Assembly (NCBI RefSeq): GCF_052076145.1
Contig: NZ_CP197246.1
Span: 186,001-250,000 of the forward strand
Length of the DNA stretch: 64,000 nucleotides
Direction: 5' to 3'
DNA from: Kitasatospora sp052076145
Lineage (GTDB): Bacteria > Actinomycetota > Actinomycetes > Streptomycetales > Streptomycetaceae
In this document: piece after piece, positions 24,846 to 34,265 of the stretch
Layout: the number at the start of each line of letters is the position of its first letter
Position numbering within the stretch: position 1 is the stretch's first letter
Position numbers and translations under genes: made by a program
The notes under the pieces: model-generated
Databases searched by the model: none
Told to the model about the DNA's origin: nothing
The model's input: only the letters and a program-made list of their open reading frames with translations

Positions 24846-26039
24846 ATGCACGACCACCGCAAGCTCGGCCGCGAGCTGGACCTGTTCGACACCGACCCGC
24901 TGATCGGCTCCGGCCTGCCGTACTGGCTGCCCGCCGGGGCCGCCGTGCGGCACAGCCTGGAGCAGTACGTGCTGCGCGAGGAGCGCCGGGCCGGCTACCG
25001 GCACGTGTACTCGCCGGTGCTCGGCAAGCGCGAGCTGTACGAGATCTCGGGCCACTGGCAGCACTACAGCGAGGACATGTTCCCGGCGATGGAGCTGGGC
25101 GGCGAGCAGTTCGTGCTGCGGCCGAGCCTGTGCCCGCACCATGCCGTGATGTACCGCTCCCGCCCGCACAGCTACCGCGAACTGCCGCTGCGGCTCGCCG
25201 AGTTGGGCGGCATGTACCGCTCGGAGCTGTCCGGTGTACTGGGCGGGCTGACCAGGGTGCGGGCGATCCAGCTCAACGACGCCCACATCTTCTGCACCCC
25301 CGAGCAGGTCGCCGAGGAGGCCCGGGGCGCCCTGGAGCTGATCGGCCGGGCGTACCGGGCGCTCGGCATCCGGGGCGCCCGGTACCGGCTCTCGCTGCCG
25401 GGGCCGGGTGGCAAGTACATCGCCGACCCGGGGCTGTGGGAGCGTTCCAGCGCCCTGCTGCGGGAGGTGCTGGACGGCTTGGGCGTGCCGTACGAGGAGG
25501 CCGAGGGCGAGGCCGCCTTCTACGGGCCGAAGATCGACGTGCAGATCGCCGACAGTGCGGGCCGCGAGTCGACCCTCTCGACCGTGCAGATCGACTTCCA
25601 CCAGCCGGAGCGCTTCGACCTGCACTACATCGGCCCGGACGGCGCCAGGCACCGCCCGGTGATGATCCACCGCAGCATCATCGGCAGCGTGGAACGCGCC
25701 GTCGCCCACCTGATCGAGCAGCACGGCGGCGCCTTCCCCAGCTGGCTGGCCCCCGTCCAGGTGGTGGCCCTCCCGGTCTCCGAGGAGGAGCTGCCCGCCG
25801 CCGGGCAGCTCGTCCGCCGCTGCCTCGACCTGGGCCTGCGGGCCGAGCTCGCCGGCCCCGACCAGGGCACCCTCGGTGCCCGGGTCCGGGCCGCCCGGCT
25901 CGCCCCCTACCAGGCGGTCATCGGCCCCCGGGAGGCGGCCACCGGGCAGCTCGCGCTGCGCCTGCGGGACGGCCGCCGGCTCGAACCCCTGCCGGTGGAG
26001 GCGGCGTTGGCACAGATCCTGGACGAGGCGGGCGTCTGA
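24846..26039 (+). CDS. short-form threonyl-tRNA synthetase
   Basis: A 397-residue class II synthetase with only the catalytic core and the C-terminal anticodon-binding domain (from about residue 300). The N-terminal TGS and editing domains of the usual 650-residue ThrRS are absent. Zinc ligands match E. coli Cys334, His385 and His511: Cys in RPSLCPHH, His in NDAHIFC, His in MIHRSIIGS. Motif 2 is varied (MYRSELSGVLGGLTRVRAIQ) but keeps Arg and Glu. GAGGAG lies 6 nt before the ATG. Streptomyces often carry such a second copy. Without editing it would not clear Ser-tRNA-Thr itself; it may serve under starvation or inhibitor stress, as the attenuator upstream suggests. Confidence 0.85.
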   Translation: MHDHRKLGRELDLFDTDPLIGSGLPYWLPAGAAVRHSLEQYVLREERRAGYRHVYSPVLGKRELYEISGHWQHYSEDMFPAMELGGEQFVLRPSLCPHHAVMYRSRPHSYRELPLRLAELGGMYRSELSGVLGGLTRVRAIQLNDAHIFCTPEQVAEEARGALELIGRAYRALGIRGARYRLSLPGPGGKYIADPGLWERSSALLREVLDGLGVPYEEAEGEAAFYGPKIDVQIADSAGRESTLSTVQIDFHQPERFDLHYIGPDGARHRPVMIHRSIIGSVERAVAHLIEQHGGAFPSWLAPVQVVALPVSEEELPAAGQLVRRCLDLGLRAELAGPDQGTLGARVRAARLAPYQAVIGPREAATGQLALRLRDGRRLEPLPVEAALAQILDEAGV

Positions 26040-26049
26040 GCAGCCGGGC

Positions 26050-26817
26050 CTACTGCGGGGTGACGTACGCCCCCGAGATGCCGCCGTCGACGAGGAAGGT
26101 GTTGGCGGTCATGAAGGAGGAGTCGTCGCTCGCCAGGAAGGCGACGGCGGCGGCGATCTCGGTCGGCTCGGCGAACCGGCCGAGGGGGATGTGGACCAGG
26201 CGGCGGGCGGCGCGCTCCGGGTCCTTGGCGAACAGCTCCTGGAGCAGGGGGGTGTTCACCGGGCCGGGGCAGAGGGCGTTGACGCGGATGCCCTCGCGGG
26301 CGAACTGCACGCCCAGCTCGCGGGACATCGCCAGCACGCCGCCCTTGGAGGCGCTGTAGGAGATCTGCGAGGTCGCCGCGCCCATCACCGCGACGAAGGA
26401 CGCGGTGTTGATGATCGAGCCCTTGCCCTGGCGCTGCATGTGCGGGATGGCGTACTTGCAGCAGAGGTAGACGCTGGTGAGGTTGACCTCCTGGACGCGC
26501 TTCCAGGCGTCCAGGCCGGTGGTGAGGATGGAGTCGTCGTCGGGCGGCGAGATCCCGGCGTTGTTGAAGGTGATGTCGAGGCTGCCGTACTCCGCGACGG
26601 CGGTCTCGTACATCGCGCGGACGGCGTCCTCGTCGGTGACGTCGGCCTGGATGAAGAGGCCGCCGACCTCGAGCGCGGCGGCCTTGCCGGAGGCCTCGTC
26701 GAGGTCGACGCAGACGACCTTCGCACCCTCGGCGGCGAAACGGCGGGCGGTGGCGAGGCCGATGCCGCTGCCGGCGCCGGTGATGACGGCCACGCGGCCT
26801 TCGAGACGGTTGGTCAT
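26050..26817 (-). CDS. short-chain dehydrogenase/reductase
   Basis: A 255-residue classical SDR. VITGAGSGIGLATA is the NAD(P) loop, an acidic VDLDEA after the second strand favours NAD, NNAGIS is present, and the catalytic YSASK follows Ser in TSQIS. It is the last gene of the permease-ligase-hydrolase-ALDH operon, 5 bp after the ALDH stop. It likely oxidises an alcohol intermediate of the same amine pathway. GGAG lies 8 nt before the chosen ATG. Confidence 0.87.
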   Translation of the reverse strand: MTNRLEGRVAVITGAGSGIGLATARRFAAEGAKVVCVDLDEASGKAAALEVGGLFIQADVTDEDAVRAMYETAVAEYGSLDITFNNAGISPPDDDSILTTGLDAWKRVQEVNLTSVYLCCKYAIPHMQRQGKGSIINTASFVAVMGAATSQISYSASKGGVLAMSRELGVQFAREGIRVNALCPGPVNTPLLQELFAKDPERAARRLVHIPLGRFAEPTEIAAAVAFLASDDSSFMTANTFLVDGGISGAYVTPQ

Positions 26818-26822
26818 GGTGG

Positions 26823-28193
26823 TCACTCCTCGGTCGAGATGAAGACGTTCTTGGTTTCGGTGAAGGCGTTCAGGGCGTCCGGCCCGAGCTCCCGGCCGAG
26901 GCCGGACTGCTTGAACCCGCCGAAGGGGGTGGAGTAGCGCACGGAGGAGTGCGAGTTGACGGAGAGGTTGCCCGCCTCCACCCCGCGTGCCATCCGCAGC
27001 GCCCGGCCGACGTCCCGGGTCCAGATCGAGCCGGAGAGGCCGTACTCGGTGGAGTTGGCGATCCGCAGCGCGTCCGCCTCGTCCCGGAAGGGGACGACGG
27101 CGACGACCGGGCCGAAGATCTCCTCGGTGAAGGCCGGCGAGGCCGGACCGACGGCCAGTACCGTCGGCGGGTACCAGAAGCCCGGCCCTTCGGGAGTACG
27201 GCCCTGCACGATGATCGACGAGTCGTCGGGGACGTAGCCGGCCACCCGGGCGCGCTGGGCGGCCGAGATCAGCGGGCCCATCTCGGTCTTCTCGTCGCGC
27301 GGGTCGCCCACCCGGACGCCGAGCACGGCCGGCTCCAGCAGTGCCAGGAACTCGTCGTAGACGGTCTGTTCGACCAGGATGCGCGAACGGGCGCAGCAGT
27401 CCTGCCCGGCGTTGTCGAAGACGGCGTACGGTGCGGTGGCGGCGGCCTTGGCGAGGTCGGAGTCGGCGAAGACGATGTTGGCGCTCTTGCCGCCCAGCTC
27501 CAGCGTCACCGCCTTGACCTGCTCGGCGCAGCCCCTGGCGACGGACTTGCCGACGGCGGTGGAGCCGGTGAAGACCACCTTGCGGACGTCCGGGTGGGTG
27601 ACGAAGCGCTCCCCCACCACCGGGCCACGACCGGGCAGCACCTGGAAGACGTCCGCCGGGATGCCTGCCTGGAGGGCGAGCTCGGCGAGCCGCAGCGCGG
27701 TGAGCGGGGTCAGCTCGGCGGGCTTGAGGACGACGGTGTTGCCTGCTGCCAGCGCGGGGGCGAAGCCCCAGGCGGCGATGGGCATCGGGAAGTTCCACGG
27801 CACGATGATGCCGACGACGCCGAGCGGCTCCTGGAAGGTGACGTCCAGTCCCCCTGCGACGGGGATCTGCCGCCCGAACAGCCGCTCGGGCGCGGCGGCG
27901 TAGTACTCGATGACGTCGCGGGCGTTGCCGGCCTCCCAGCGGGCGTTGCCCACCGTGTGGCCCGCGTTGGTGACCTCCAGCTGGGCCAGGTGCTCGCGGT
28001 CGGCGTCCACGGCGGCGGCGAAGGCGCGCAGCAGCCGGGCGCGGTCGGCGGGCGCGACCCGGCGCCAGCCGTCGAACGCGGCCTTGGCGCGGGCGATCGC
28101 GGCGTCGGTCTCGGCGAGACCGGCCATCGCGACCGTCTCGATCACCTCCTCGGTGGCCGGGTTGACCACCTCGAAGAGGTCGGGGCTGGTCAT
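26823..28193 (-). CDS. NAD-dependent aldehyde dehydrogenase
   Basis: A 456-residue ALDH with N134 in PWNFP, E232 in LELGGKS and the nucleophile C266 in GQDCCAR. Its relatives oxidise aminoaldehydes (betaine aldehyde or gamma-aminobutyraldehyde type). The ATG overlaps the stop of the upstream amidotransferase gene by 4 bp, so it is translationally coupled. In this operon it would turn a gamma-glutamyl aldehyde or related aldehyde into the acid. Confidence 0.9.
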   Translation of the reverse strand: MTSPDLFEVVNPATEEVIETVAMAGLAETDAAIARAKAAFDGWRRVAPADRARLLRAFAAAVDADREHLAQLEVTNAGHTVGNARWEAGNARDVIEYYAAAPERLFGRQIPVAGGLDVTFQEPLGVVGIIVPWNFPMPIAAWGFAPALAAGNTVVLKPAELTPLTALRLAELALQAGIPADVFQVLPGRGPVVGERFVTHPDVRKVVFTGSTAVGKSVARGCAEQVKAVTLELGGKSANIVFADSDLAKAAATAPYAVFDNAGQDCCARSRILVEQTVYDEFLALLEPAVLGVRVGDPRDEKTEMGPLISAAQRARVAGYVPDDSSIIVQGRTPEGPGFWYPPTVLAVGPASPAFTEEIFGPVVAVVPFRDEADALRIANSTEYGLSGSIWTRDVGRALRMARGVEAGNLSVNSHSSVRYSTPFGGFKQSGLGRELGPDALNAFTETKNVFISTEE

Positions 28194-28921
28194 CGGTGAC
28201 TCTCCTTCACTCCGGTCTCGGTATCGGTGCCGGCCTCGACGAGGGCGTCGAAGAGCCGGGTGTCGGCCGGGTCGGCCTCCGGGTGCCACTGGACGCCCAG
28301 CACGAAGCGGTGGCCGGGCAGTTCGACGGCCTCGATCACGCCATCGGCGGCCCAGGCGGCCGCTTCGAGGCCGTTGCCGAGCCTGCCGACGGCCTGGTGG
28401 TGGTAGCAGGGGACCTCGGCGGCCGGGCCGAGCAGCTCGGCGATCCGGCTGCCCGCGCCGGTCGTCACGGGCCGGCGGTGGTAGACGGCGGAGGCGATCT
28501 GGTGGCTCTCGTCGCCGGTCCGCTCGGGCAGGTGCTGGACGAGCGAGCCGCCGAGCGCGATGTTGAGCAGCTGCATGCCGCGGCAGATGCCGAGCACCGG
28601 CAGGTCGCGCTCCAGCGCCCCGGCCAGCAGCTCGAACTCCCAGGCATCACGCACTGGTTGGGGCTTGCCGGTGCGCGGGTGGGCGGGCTCGCCGTACCGG
28701 TCGGGGGCGATGTCGGCGCCGCCCGCCAGGACGAGGGCGTCGAGCCGCGCCAGCAGCCGCCCGGCGCCTCTGCCGTGCGGCGGCAGGACGACGGGGATGC
28801 CGCCCGCCCGCGTCACGGCGTCGAGGTAACTCCCGTGCAGGACGGCGGCGTTCTGCTGCCAGACGCCCCAGGATGCCTCCTCCAGGTAGCTGGTGATCCC
28901 CACCAGCGGCCGCTCGGTCAC
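28190..28921 (-). CDS. class I amidotransferase-type gamma-glutamyl hydrolase (PuuD-like)
   Basis: A 243-residue peptidase C26 protein. The triad is C113 in GICRGMQ, H213 and E215 in GVQWHPE. E. coli PuuD removes the gamma-glutamyl group from gamma-glutamyl-GABA, which fits a ligase-hydrolase pair with the adjacent glutamine-synthetase-like gene. It overlaps both neighbours by ATGA. Confidence 0.88.
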   Translation of the reverse strand: MTERPLVGITSYLEEASWGVWQQNAAVLHGSYLDAVTRAGGIPVVLPPHGRGAGRLLARLDALVLAGGADIAPDRYGEPAHPRTGKPQPVRDAWEFELLAGALERDLPVLGICRGMQLLNIALGGSLVQHLPERTGDESHQIASAVYHRRPVTTGAGSRIAELLGPAAEVPCYHHQAVGRLGNGLEAAAWAADGVIEAVELPGHRFVLGVQWHPEADPADTRLFDALVEAGTDTETGVKESHR

Positions 28922-30276
28922 AGCCGCTCGAATCCGCGGCGCCGCTCCCAGTCGGTCACCGCCGTCTCGAAGGCGGTGAGTTCGACCCGGCCGGCGTGCG
29001 TGTAGTGGCGGACGACGTCCTCGCCGAAGGCGGCGGACGCGACCTTGCTGGCCTCGAACGCCGCCACCGCGTCGCGCAGCGTGGACGGCACCCGGGGGGC
29101 GTCCGAGGCGTACGCGTTGCCGGTGAACTCGGGCTCCAGGGTGAGCTGTTGCTCGACGCCGTGCAGACCGGCGGCGATCAGCGCGGCGACCGCGAGGTAG
29201 GGGTTGACGTCGCCACCGGGCACCCGGTTCTCGAAGCGCAGCGAGGGCCCGTGGCCGACCACGCGCAGCGCGCAGGTGCGGTTGTCGCGGCCCCAGGCGA
29301 TCGCAGTCGGCGCGAAGCTGCCCGGTGCGTACCGCTTGTAGGAGTTGACGGTCGGGGCCAGCAGCAGCGAGAAGTCCGCGAGGCAGGCGAGCTGCCCGGC
29401 GAGGAAGTGCTCCATTACCTTGGAGAAGCCGTGCGGGCCGTCACCGGCCATCACCGAGACGCCGCTGTCGTCGCGCAGGCTCAGGTGGATGTGGCAGGAG
29501 TTGCCCTCGCGCTCGTTGAACTTCGCCATGAAGGTGAGGCTGACGCCCTCCTGCGAGGCGATCTCCTTGGCGCCGGTCTTGTAGACCGAGTGGTCGTCAC
29601 AGGTGACCAGTGCGGGGCCGTACTTGAAGGCGATCTCGTGCTGCCCGAGGTTGCACTCGCCCTTCGCCGACTCGACGGTCAGCCCGGCACCCGTCATCTC
29701 GTTGCGCAGGCGGCGCAGCAGCGGTTCGATCCGGGAGGTGCCGAGGATGGAGTAGTCGACGTTGTACTGGTTGACGGGCGTGAGCTGGCGGTAGTCCTTG
29801 TCCCAGGCCTGCTCGTAGCTGTCCCGGAAGACGATGAACTCCAGCTCGGTGCCCGCGTACGCGTGCCAGCCGTGGGCGGCCAGCCGGTCCAGCTGGCGGC
29901 GCAGGATCTGCCGGGGCGAGACGTCGACGGGGGTGCCGTCGTGGTTCTCCACGTCGCACTGCACCATCACGGTGGCGGGGTGCCAGGGCACCCGGCGCAG
30001 GGTGCCGAGGTCGGGCTTGAGGACGAAGTCGCCGTAGCCCGTCTCCCAGGACGAACTCTCGTACCCGTCCACGGTGTTCATGTCGATGTCGACGGCGAGC
30101 AGGTAGCCGCAGCCCTCGGCCGCGTGCGGCACGACGTCGGAGAGGAAGAAGCCGGCGGCGATCCGCTTGCCCTGGAGGCGGCCCTGCATGTCGGTCATGG
30201 CGAGCACGACGGTGTCGATCTCACCTCCGGCGACGAGGACGCGCAGGTCTTCCAGGGTCAGTTGGGGGCTGCTCAT
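28918..30276 (-). CDS. glnA4: GlnA4-type glutamine-synthetase-like gamma-glutamylamine synthetase
   Basis: A 452-residue GS-fold ligase. ELEFIVF, GECNLGQHEIAFKYG, NSCHIHLSL, and the NRTCALRV / RFENRVPGGDVNPYLA blocks supply the metal, ATP and glutamate sites. The adenylylation loop of true glutamine synthetase is not evident. In Streptomyces coelicolor, GlnA3 glutamylates polyamines and GlnA4 ethanolamine; this operon content (permease, hydrolase, ALDH, SDR) resembles, from memory, the glnA4 region. The symbol is a best guess. It is translationally coupled to the permease gene upstream and the hydrolase downstream. Confidence 0.8.
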   Translation of the reverse strand: MSSPQLTLEDLRVLVAGGEIDTVVLAMTDMQGRLQGKRIAAGFFLSDVVPHAAEGCGYLLAVDIDMNTVDGYESSSWETGYGDFVLKPDLGTLRRVPWHPATVMVQCDVENHDGTPVDVSPRQILRRQLDRLAAHGWHAYAGTELEFIVFRDSYEQAWDKDYRQLTPVNQYNVDYSILGTSRIEPLLRRLRNEMTGAGLTVESAKGECNLGQHEIAFKYGPALVTCDDHSVYKTGAKEIASQEGVSLTFMAKFNEREGNSCHIHLSLRDDSGVSVMAGDGPHGFSKVMEHFLAGQLACLADFSLLLAPTVNSYKRYAPGSFAPTAIAWGRDNRTCALRVVGHGPSLRFENRVPGGDVNPYLAVAALIAAGLHGVEQQLTLEPEFTGNAYASDAPRVPSTLRDAVAAFEASKVASAAFGEDVVRHYTHAGRVELTAFETAVTDWERRRGFERL

Positions 30277-31796
30277 CGGTTCTCCAGTTCGCTCGGCCGG
30301 TCGTCGGTGGTCTCCACGAGGCTCTGGACCTTCGGCCCGGTGAACCAGTGCCGGGCCGAGACCAGCCACCACAATCCGGCGGAGCCGAGCACGGCGGCGA
30401 CCGCGACGGGTGTGTAGTTGAAGCTGAGTGCGGTGATGGGGCTGACGGTGGGGAGCATGAAGAGCACGGTGATCACGACGGTCCAGAGCACCGCCACGGT
30501 ACCGATCGCCTTGCTCCAACGGCCCAGGTGCCACGGGCCGCGCTGGAAGGCGTCACCCTGACGGAGTCGCAGGAACACCGGTATGACGTAGGCGATGTAG
30601 AGCCCGATCACCGAGACGGAGGTGACGGCGGCGTAGGCGGTGGCGTTCCAGAGGTCCTGGGCGCCGAGCAGGAAGGCCCCGCCGGTGGCCAGCCAGACGG
30701 CGCTGGTGGGGGTCTGGGTGCGCGGGTTGATCCGGTGCCAGAGGCGGGAGCCGGGCAGTGCGCCGTCCCGCGAGAAGGCGTAGATCATACGGGAGTTGGC
30801 GGTGACGGAGGCCATCCCGCAGAAGAACTGGGCGCCGATCACGATCAGCAGGAGCAGCTTCGCGCCGGTCGGACCGATGGCGTCCAGGAAGATCTGCGCA
30901 GGCGGCACCCCGGTCGAGCTGGCGAGCGCGCCGTCGTAGTCCTGGATCGCGAAGGTGATGCCCAGCAGCAGGATCCAGCCCGCGACCAGCGACACCAGCA
31001 CGGAGTTGACGATGCCCTTGGGCCCGGAGCGGGCCGCGTCCTGGGTCTCCTCCGTCATGTGGGCGGAGGCGTCGTAGCCGGTGAGGGTGTACTGCGCGAG
31101 CAGCAGGCCCAGCAGGGCGACGTAGAACGAGCTGTGGAAGCCGGTGTTGTTGACGAACTTGGTGAACACGAAGGAGGCGGAGGCGTGGTGGGACGGCAGC
31201 AGGGCGAGCGCCCCGACGATGACGGCCACGCCCGCGACGTGCCACCAGACGCTGACGTTGTTGAGGAGCGAGACGAGCTTCACGCCACGGGTGTTGAGCA
31301 GCCCGTGCAGCAGCAGGATGACCGCGAAGATCTCGACCGTGTGGGCCGGGGTCGCCGCGATGCCCCACTGCATCTCCAGGAAGGCGTTGGTGAAGAACGC
31401 GGCGCCGAAGTCGACGCCGGCGGTCACCGCGACCTGGCCCATGAAGTTGAAGTAGCCCGTGAACCAGGCCCACGCGGGCCCGTGGGAGGGCGCCAACTTG
31501 GCGGCCCAGTAGTACAACCCGCCCGCCGTGGGGTAGGCGGAGCAGATCTCGGCCATCGCCAGCGCGACGCAGAGCGTCATCGCGCCGACGACAGGCCAGC
31601 CCCAGGTGATCAGGGCGGGCCCGCCGGTGGCCATGCCGAAGCCGTACAGCGTCAGGCAGCCGGAGAGGATGGAGACGATCGAGAAGGAGACGGCGAAGTT
31701 CGAGAAACCCGACATGGAGCGGGCCAGCTCCTGGGTGTAGCCGAGTTCGCGGAGCCGTTGTTCGTCGGAGTCGGAAGTGGTCTGAACGGAAGACAT
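30273..31796 (-). CDS. APC family amino acid/amine permease
   Basis: A 507-residue transporter with about 12 helices. The N-terminal LGYTQELARSMSGFSNFAVSFSIVSILSG is typical of the GABA/BAT1-like APC group. As first gene of a five-gene operon it likely imports the amine that the GS-like enzyme glutamylates (ethanolamine, putrescine or GABA). AGGGG precedes the ATG at 31796. The promoter region is shared with the divergent FadR-type regulator. Confidence 0.87.
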   Translation of the reverse strand: MSSVQTTSDSDEQRLRELGYTQELARSMSGFSNFAVSFSIVSILSGCLTLYGFGMATGGPALITWGWPVVGAMTLCVALAMAEICSAYPTAGGLYYWAAKLAPSHGPAWAWFTGYFNFMGQVAVTAGVDFGAAFFTNAFLEMQWGIAATPAHTVEIFAVILLLHGLLNTRGVKLVSLLNNVSVWWHVAGVAVIVGALALLPSHHASASFVFTKFVNNTGFHSSFYVALLGLLLAQYTLTGYDASAHMTEETQDAARSGPKGIVNSVLVSLVAGWILLLGITFAIQDYDGALASSTGVPPAQIFLDAIGPTGAKLLLLIVIGAQFFCGMASVTANSRMIYAFSRDGALPGSRLWHRINPRTQTPTSAVWLATGGAFLLGAQDLWNATAYAAVTSVSVIGLYIAYVIPVFLRLRQGDAFQRGPWHLGRWSKAIGTVAVLWTVVITVLFMLPTVSPITALSFNYTPVAVAAVLGSAGLWWLVSARHWFTGPKVQSLVETTDDRPSELENR

Positions 31797-31856
31797 GCGC
31801 GCCCCTGAGGGTTCGGTGGGGGAGTCCGAAACGTGCGCCCACGACACTGTGGCGAT

Positions 31857-31880
31857 CAATGGACCGAAACCAGACCATTG
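31857..31880. promoter_or_regulatory. 24-bp palindrome between permease and regulator genes
   Basis: CAATGG (31857-31862) and CCATTG (31875-31880) are the perfect outer arms, with GGACC and AGACC continuing inward imperfectly. It lies 61 bp from the permease start in the divergent region, where a FadR-family dimer would be expected to bind. A TTGATC -35-like hexamer for the permease overlaps its left edge on the minus strand. Confidence 0.6.
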
Positions 31881-31983
31881 ACGTGGTGTGCATGTTTCCC
31901 CCCGAGCGGTCACCGCGTCAAGGGGTCAAGTCGTGATCCACTTCGGCACCCGGTCGGGCGTCGCACCTCGGTACGATTCCCGG

Positions 31984-32730
31984 GTGGACACCGCAGACGA
32001 ACGCGACACACAGATGGACTGGCAGGGCGGCGCGATCTTCCGGCCCGTCCGGACGGGCAACGCGTTCGAGGAGACGGTCGAACGGATCCTGGAGGCGATC
32101 AAACTCGGCGTCTTCGGTTACGGCGACCGCCTCCCCGCCGAACGCGAGCTCGCCGCCCGGCTGCACGTCAGCCGCGAGACGCTGCGCGACGCCATCCGCT
32201 CGCTCCAGCAGGCCGGCTGCGTCGAATCCCGCCGGGGCCGCTACGGCGGCACCTTCGTCACGTACCGCCTCCCGCCGCCCGACCTCGGCGAACTCCGGCG
32301 CGCCGTACAGGACATGGGCACCGAACTCGAGGACGCCCTCACCTACCGGCTGGTCCTGGAGACGGGCGCCTCCGAGCAGGCTGCCAGGCGCACCCTGACC
32401 GCGGACGAACGCGCCTACCTCACGGGCCGCCTCACCGACCTGGAGGAGGCGACCGCCGAGGAGTACCGCCAGCTCGACTCCCGCTTCCACCTGGCGATCG
32501 CCGAACTCACCGGCTCCCACACCCTGGCGACCGGCATCGCGGAGAGCCGCATGCGGCTCAACGACCTCCTCAACGCCATCCCGATGCTGGAGCGGAACAT
32601 CATGCACGCCTCCGAGCAGCACCGCGCCATGGCCGAGGCCATCCTCGCCGGAGACATCGAGGCCGCCCGCCGCAGCACCGAGGAGCACCTCGAAGCCACC
32701 GCAGCCCTCCTGCGGGGCTTCCTCGGCTGA
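31984..32730 (+). CDS. FadR subfamily GntR transcriptional regulator
   Basis: A 248-residue regulator. The winged helix (about 30-100) contains RLPAERELAARLHVSRETLRDAIRSLQQAGCVESRRGRYGGTFV, and the C-terminal FCD domain contains DSRFHLAIAELTGSHTLA and EHRAMAEAILAGD-like motifs with the His/Asp metal-type residues. It is divergent from the amine operon and presumably its repressor. The GTG at 31984 lies 6 nt after TACGAT and lacks a ribosome site, which points to a leaderless mRNA. Confidence 0.86.
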   Translation: MDTADERDTQMDWQGGAIFRPVRTGNAFEETVERILEAIKLGVFGYGDRLPAERELAARLHVSRETLRDAIRSLQQAGCVESRRGRYGGTFVTYRLPPPDLGELRRAVQDMGTELEDALTYRLVLETGASEQAARRTLTADERAYLTGRLTDLEEATAEEYRQLDSRFHLAIAELTGSHTLATGIAESRMRLNDLLNAIPMLERNIMHASEQHRAMAEAILAGDIEAARRSTEEHLEATAALLRGFLG

Positions 32731-32738
32731 CGCAGCCC

Positions 32739-32948
32739 CTACGCCCCTCGGACCACGAGGTCGGCGAGCAGCTCGCGGGTGGCGTCGGTGACGGCCTCGA
32801 CGGCGCGGTCGAAGGCCTCGCGGTTGTGGGCGGCGGGCGCCCGGAAGCCGGACACCTTGCGGACGTACTGGAGGGCCGCCGCGTGGATGTCCTCCTCGGT
32901 GACGTCGGGCATCAGGGGCGGTCTGAGGGTCTTGATGCTTCGGCACAT
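32739..32948 (-). CDS. DUF2277 family protein
   Basis: A 69-residue protein beginning MCRSIKTLR, the hallmark of DUF2277, followed by EEDIHAAALQYVRKVSG and REAFDRAVEAVTDATRELL helices. The N-terminal Met-Cys could matter for function, which is unknown. The ORF is open upstream for 41 codons, but the family start is clear. Confidence 0.85.
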   Translation of the reverse strand: MCRSIKTLRPPLMPDVTEEDIHAAALQYVRKVSGFRAPAAHNREAFDRAVEAVTDATRELLADLVVRGA

Positions 32949-32964
32949 GCCCCCAGTCTGCCTC

Positions 32965-34152
32965 TCAGCCCGAGCTCTTCGGGGACGCCTCCGCAGATCC
33001 GCTCGCACTCCCGCCCGCGCTGCCGGCCCCGCTGGGCGCACCGCTCCCGACGCCCGCGCCCGTGTGCGCACCCGCGCTCGGGCTGCCGCTCACCTTGGCA
33101 CTGCCGCTCGAACCCGTCCCCGGGCTCGCACTCGACGGCCCGCTCGGCGCTGCGGAGCCGCTCGCCCCGACCGAGGCGGAGAACGACTGGCCGCTGGTCG
33201 GGTCGACCACCACGATCCGCTTGACAGGGCTCGCCGCCGGGCTGACCACCACGACCTGCCGTTCGTCGAAGTCCTTCCAGGGCGTGCCGCTGTAGGAGAC
33301 GGCGGTGGGCAGCGCGGCCGGCGGCAGCAGCGGGTTGCCGCACGCGCACCGGACCCTCGGCAGCCCCCTGGTGTCCACCAGCACCGCCGTCCCCGCCTGG
33401 AGGACGGACTGGAAGGGCGTCGCGGCGGAGCCGCTGAAGCCGTGGTTGGTGACCCGGGTGTCGACCCGCAGTACGACCGGGGTCAGGGTGCGAAGGTAGT
33501 CGGCGATCCCGGCCTGGTCGATGCCCTCGACCCCGGCCCAGGCGCGGCCCTTCGCGTCGTCGGTGGTGAGGAAGCCGGAGAGCTTGGGCACGTCGCAGCT
33601 GGCCGTTCTGGTGCTGCCGCCGTAGAGGCCGACGTCCGCCCCGTCCACCGTGCCGGTCGCGGACGGGCTCGCCGCCACCGTCGCACCCGCCGATCGGGCG
33701 GCGACCGAACCGGTGAACGGGTCCGGCCCGGTGTCGGCGACGGTCTGCAGCGCGACCTGCGCGGCCGCCAACGTCGTACCGCCCGTACTGGGAGTCCCGC
33801 CTCCGCCGCCCTTGCCGCCGCCCCGGGTGAGCGCCACCGTCACCACGAAGGCCGCCACCAGCACGACCACACCGGCCACGATGCCCCGCGCGCCGCGCCA
33901 CCACGGCCTCGGCGCCCGCCCACCGACCCCGACCAGCACCCGAGGCGGCCGCCCGTCACCCGAGCCGTCACCCCTACCGCCACCCGAGCCGCCACCCGGG
34001 TCGGCGCCGGCACCGCCGCCCGACAGCGGCCCCGAGGGCGGTCCGGAGCCGCCCCCCGAACCGGACGGCGGGCCGCCGGCCGCACCCGAACCGGCGCCCG
34101 CGCCGGTACCCGAACCCGACGGCGGCCCTGACGGCGGTGGTTGGGAAGTCAC
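32965..34152 (-). CDS. DUF6777 membrane-anchored protein
   Basis: A 395-residue protein with a long cytoplasmic Pro/Gly/Ser-rich N-terminus (about 1-75), one membrane helix (about 88-110, IVAGVVVLVAAFVVTVAL), and an extracytoplasmic domain containing CDVPKLSGFLTTDDAKGRAWAGVEGI, LRVDTRVTNHGF and VRCACGNPLLPP, typical of DUF6777. It ends in a Ser/Gly/Ala-rich tail. Function unknown. The GTG start at 34152 has GGAGG 8 nt upstream. Confidence 0.8.
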   Translation of the reverse strand: MTSQPPPSGPPSGSGTGAGAGSGAAGGPPSGSGGGSGPPSGPLSGGGAGADPGGGSGGGRGDGSGDGRPPRVLVGVGGRAPRPWWRGARGIVAGVVVLVAAFVVTVALTRGGGKGGGGGTPSTGGTTLAAAQVALQTVADTGPDPFTGSVAARSAGATVAASPSATGTVDGADVGLYGGSTRTASCDVPKLSGFLTTDDAKGRAWAGVEGIDQAGIADYLRTLTPVVLRVDTRVTNHGFSGSAATPFQSVLQAGTAVLVDTRGLPRVRCACGNPLLPPAALPTAVSYSGTPWKDFDERQVVVVSPAASPVKRIVVVDPTSGQSFSASVGASGSAAPSGPSSASPGTGSSGSAKVSGSPSAGAHTGAGVGSGAPSGAGSAGGSASGSAEASPKSSG

Positions 34153-34265
34153 GTCTCTGCCTCCACAGCTCTGCTCCCCCGAAGCCCCCATTCTCGGCCC
34201 TGCTCCCCCGCTCCGCGATCCGCGAGCGGTCGCCGGAGCGGCAGCCCTGACCGAGGCTGGGGAGC

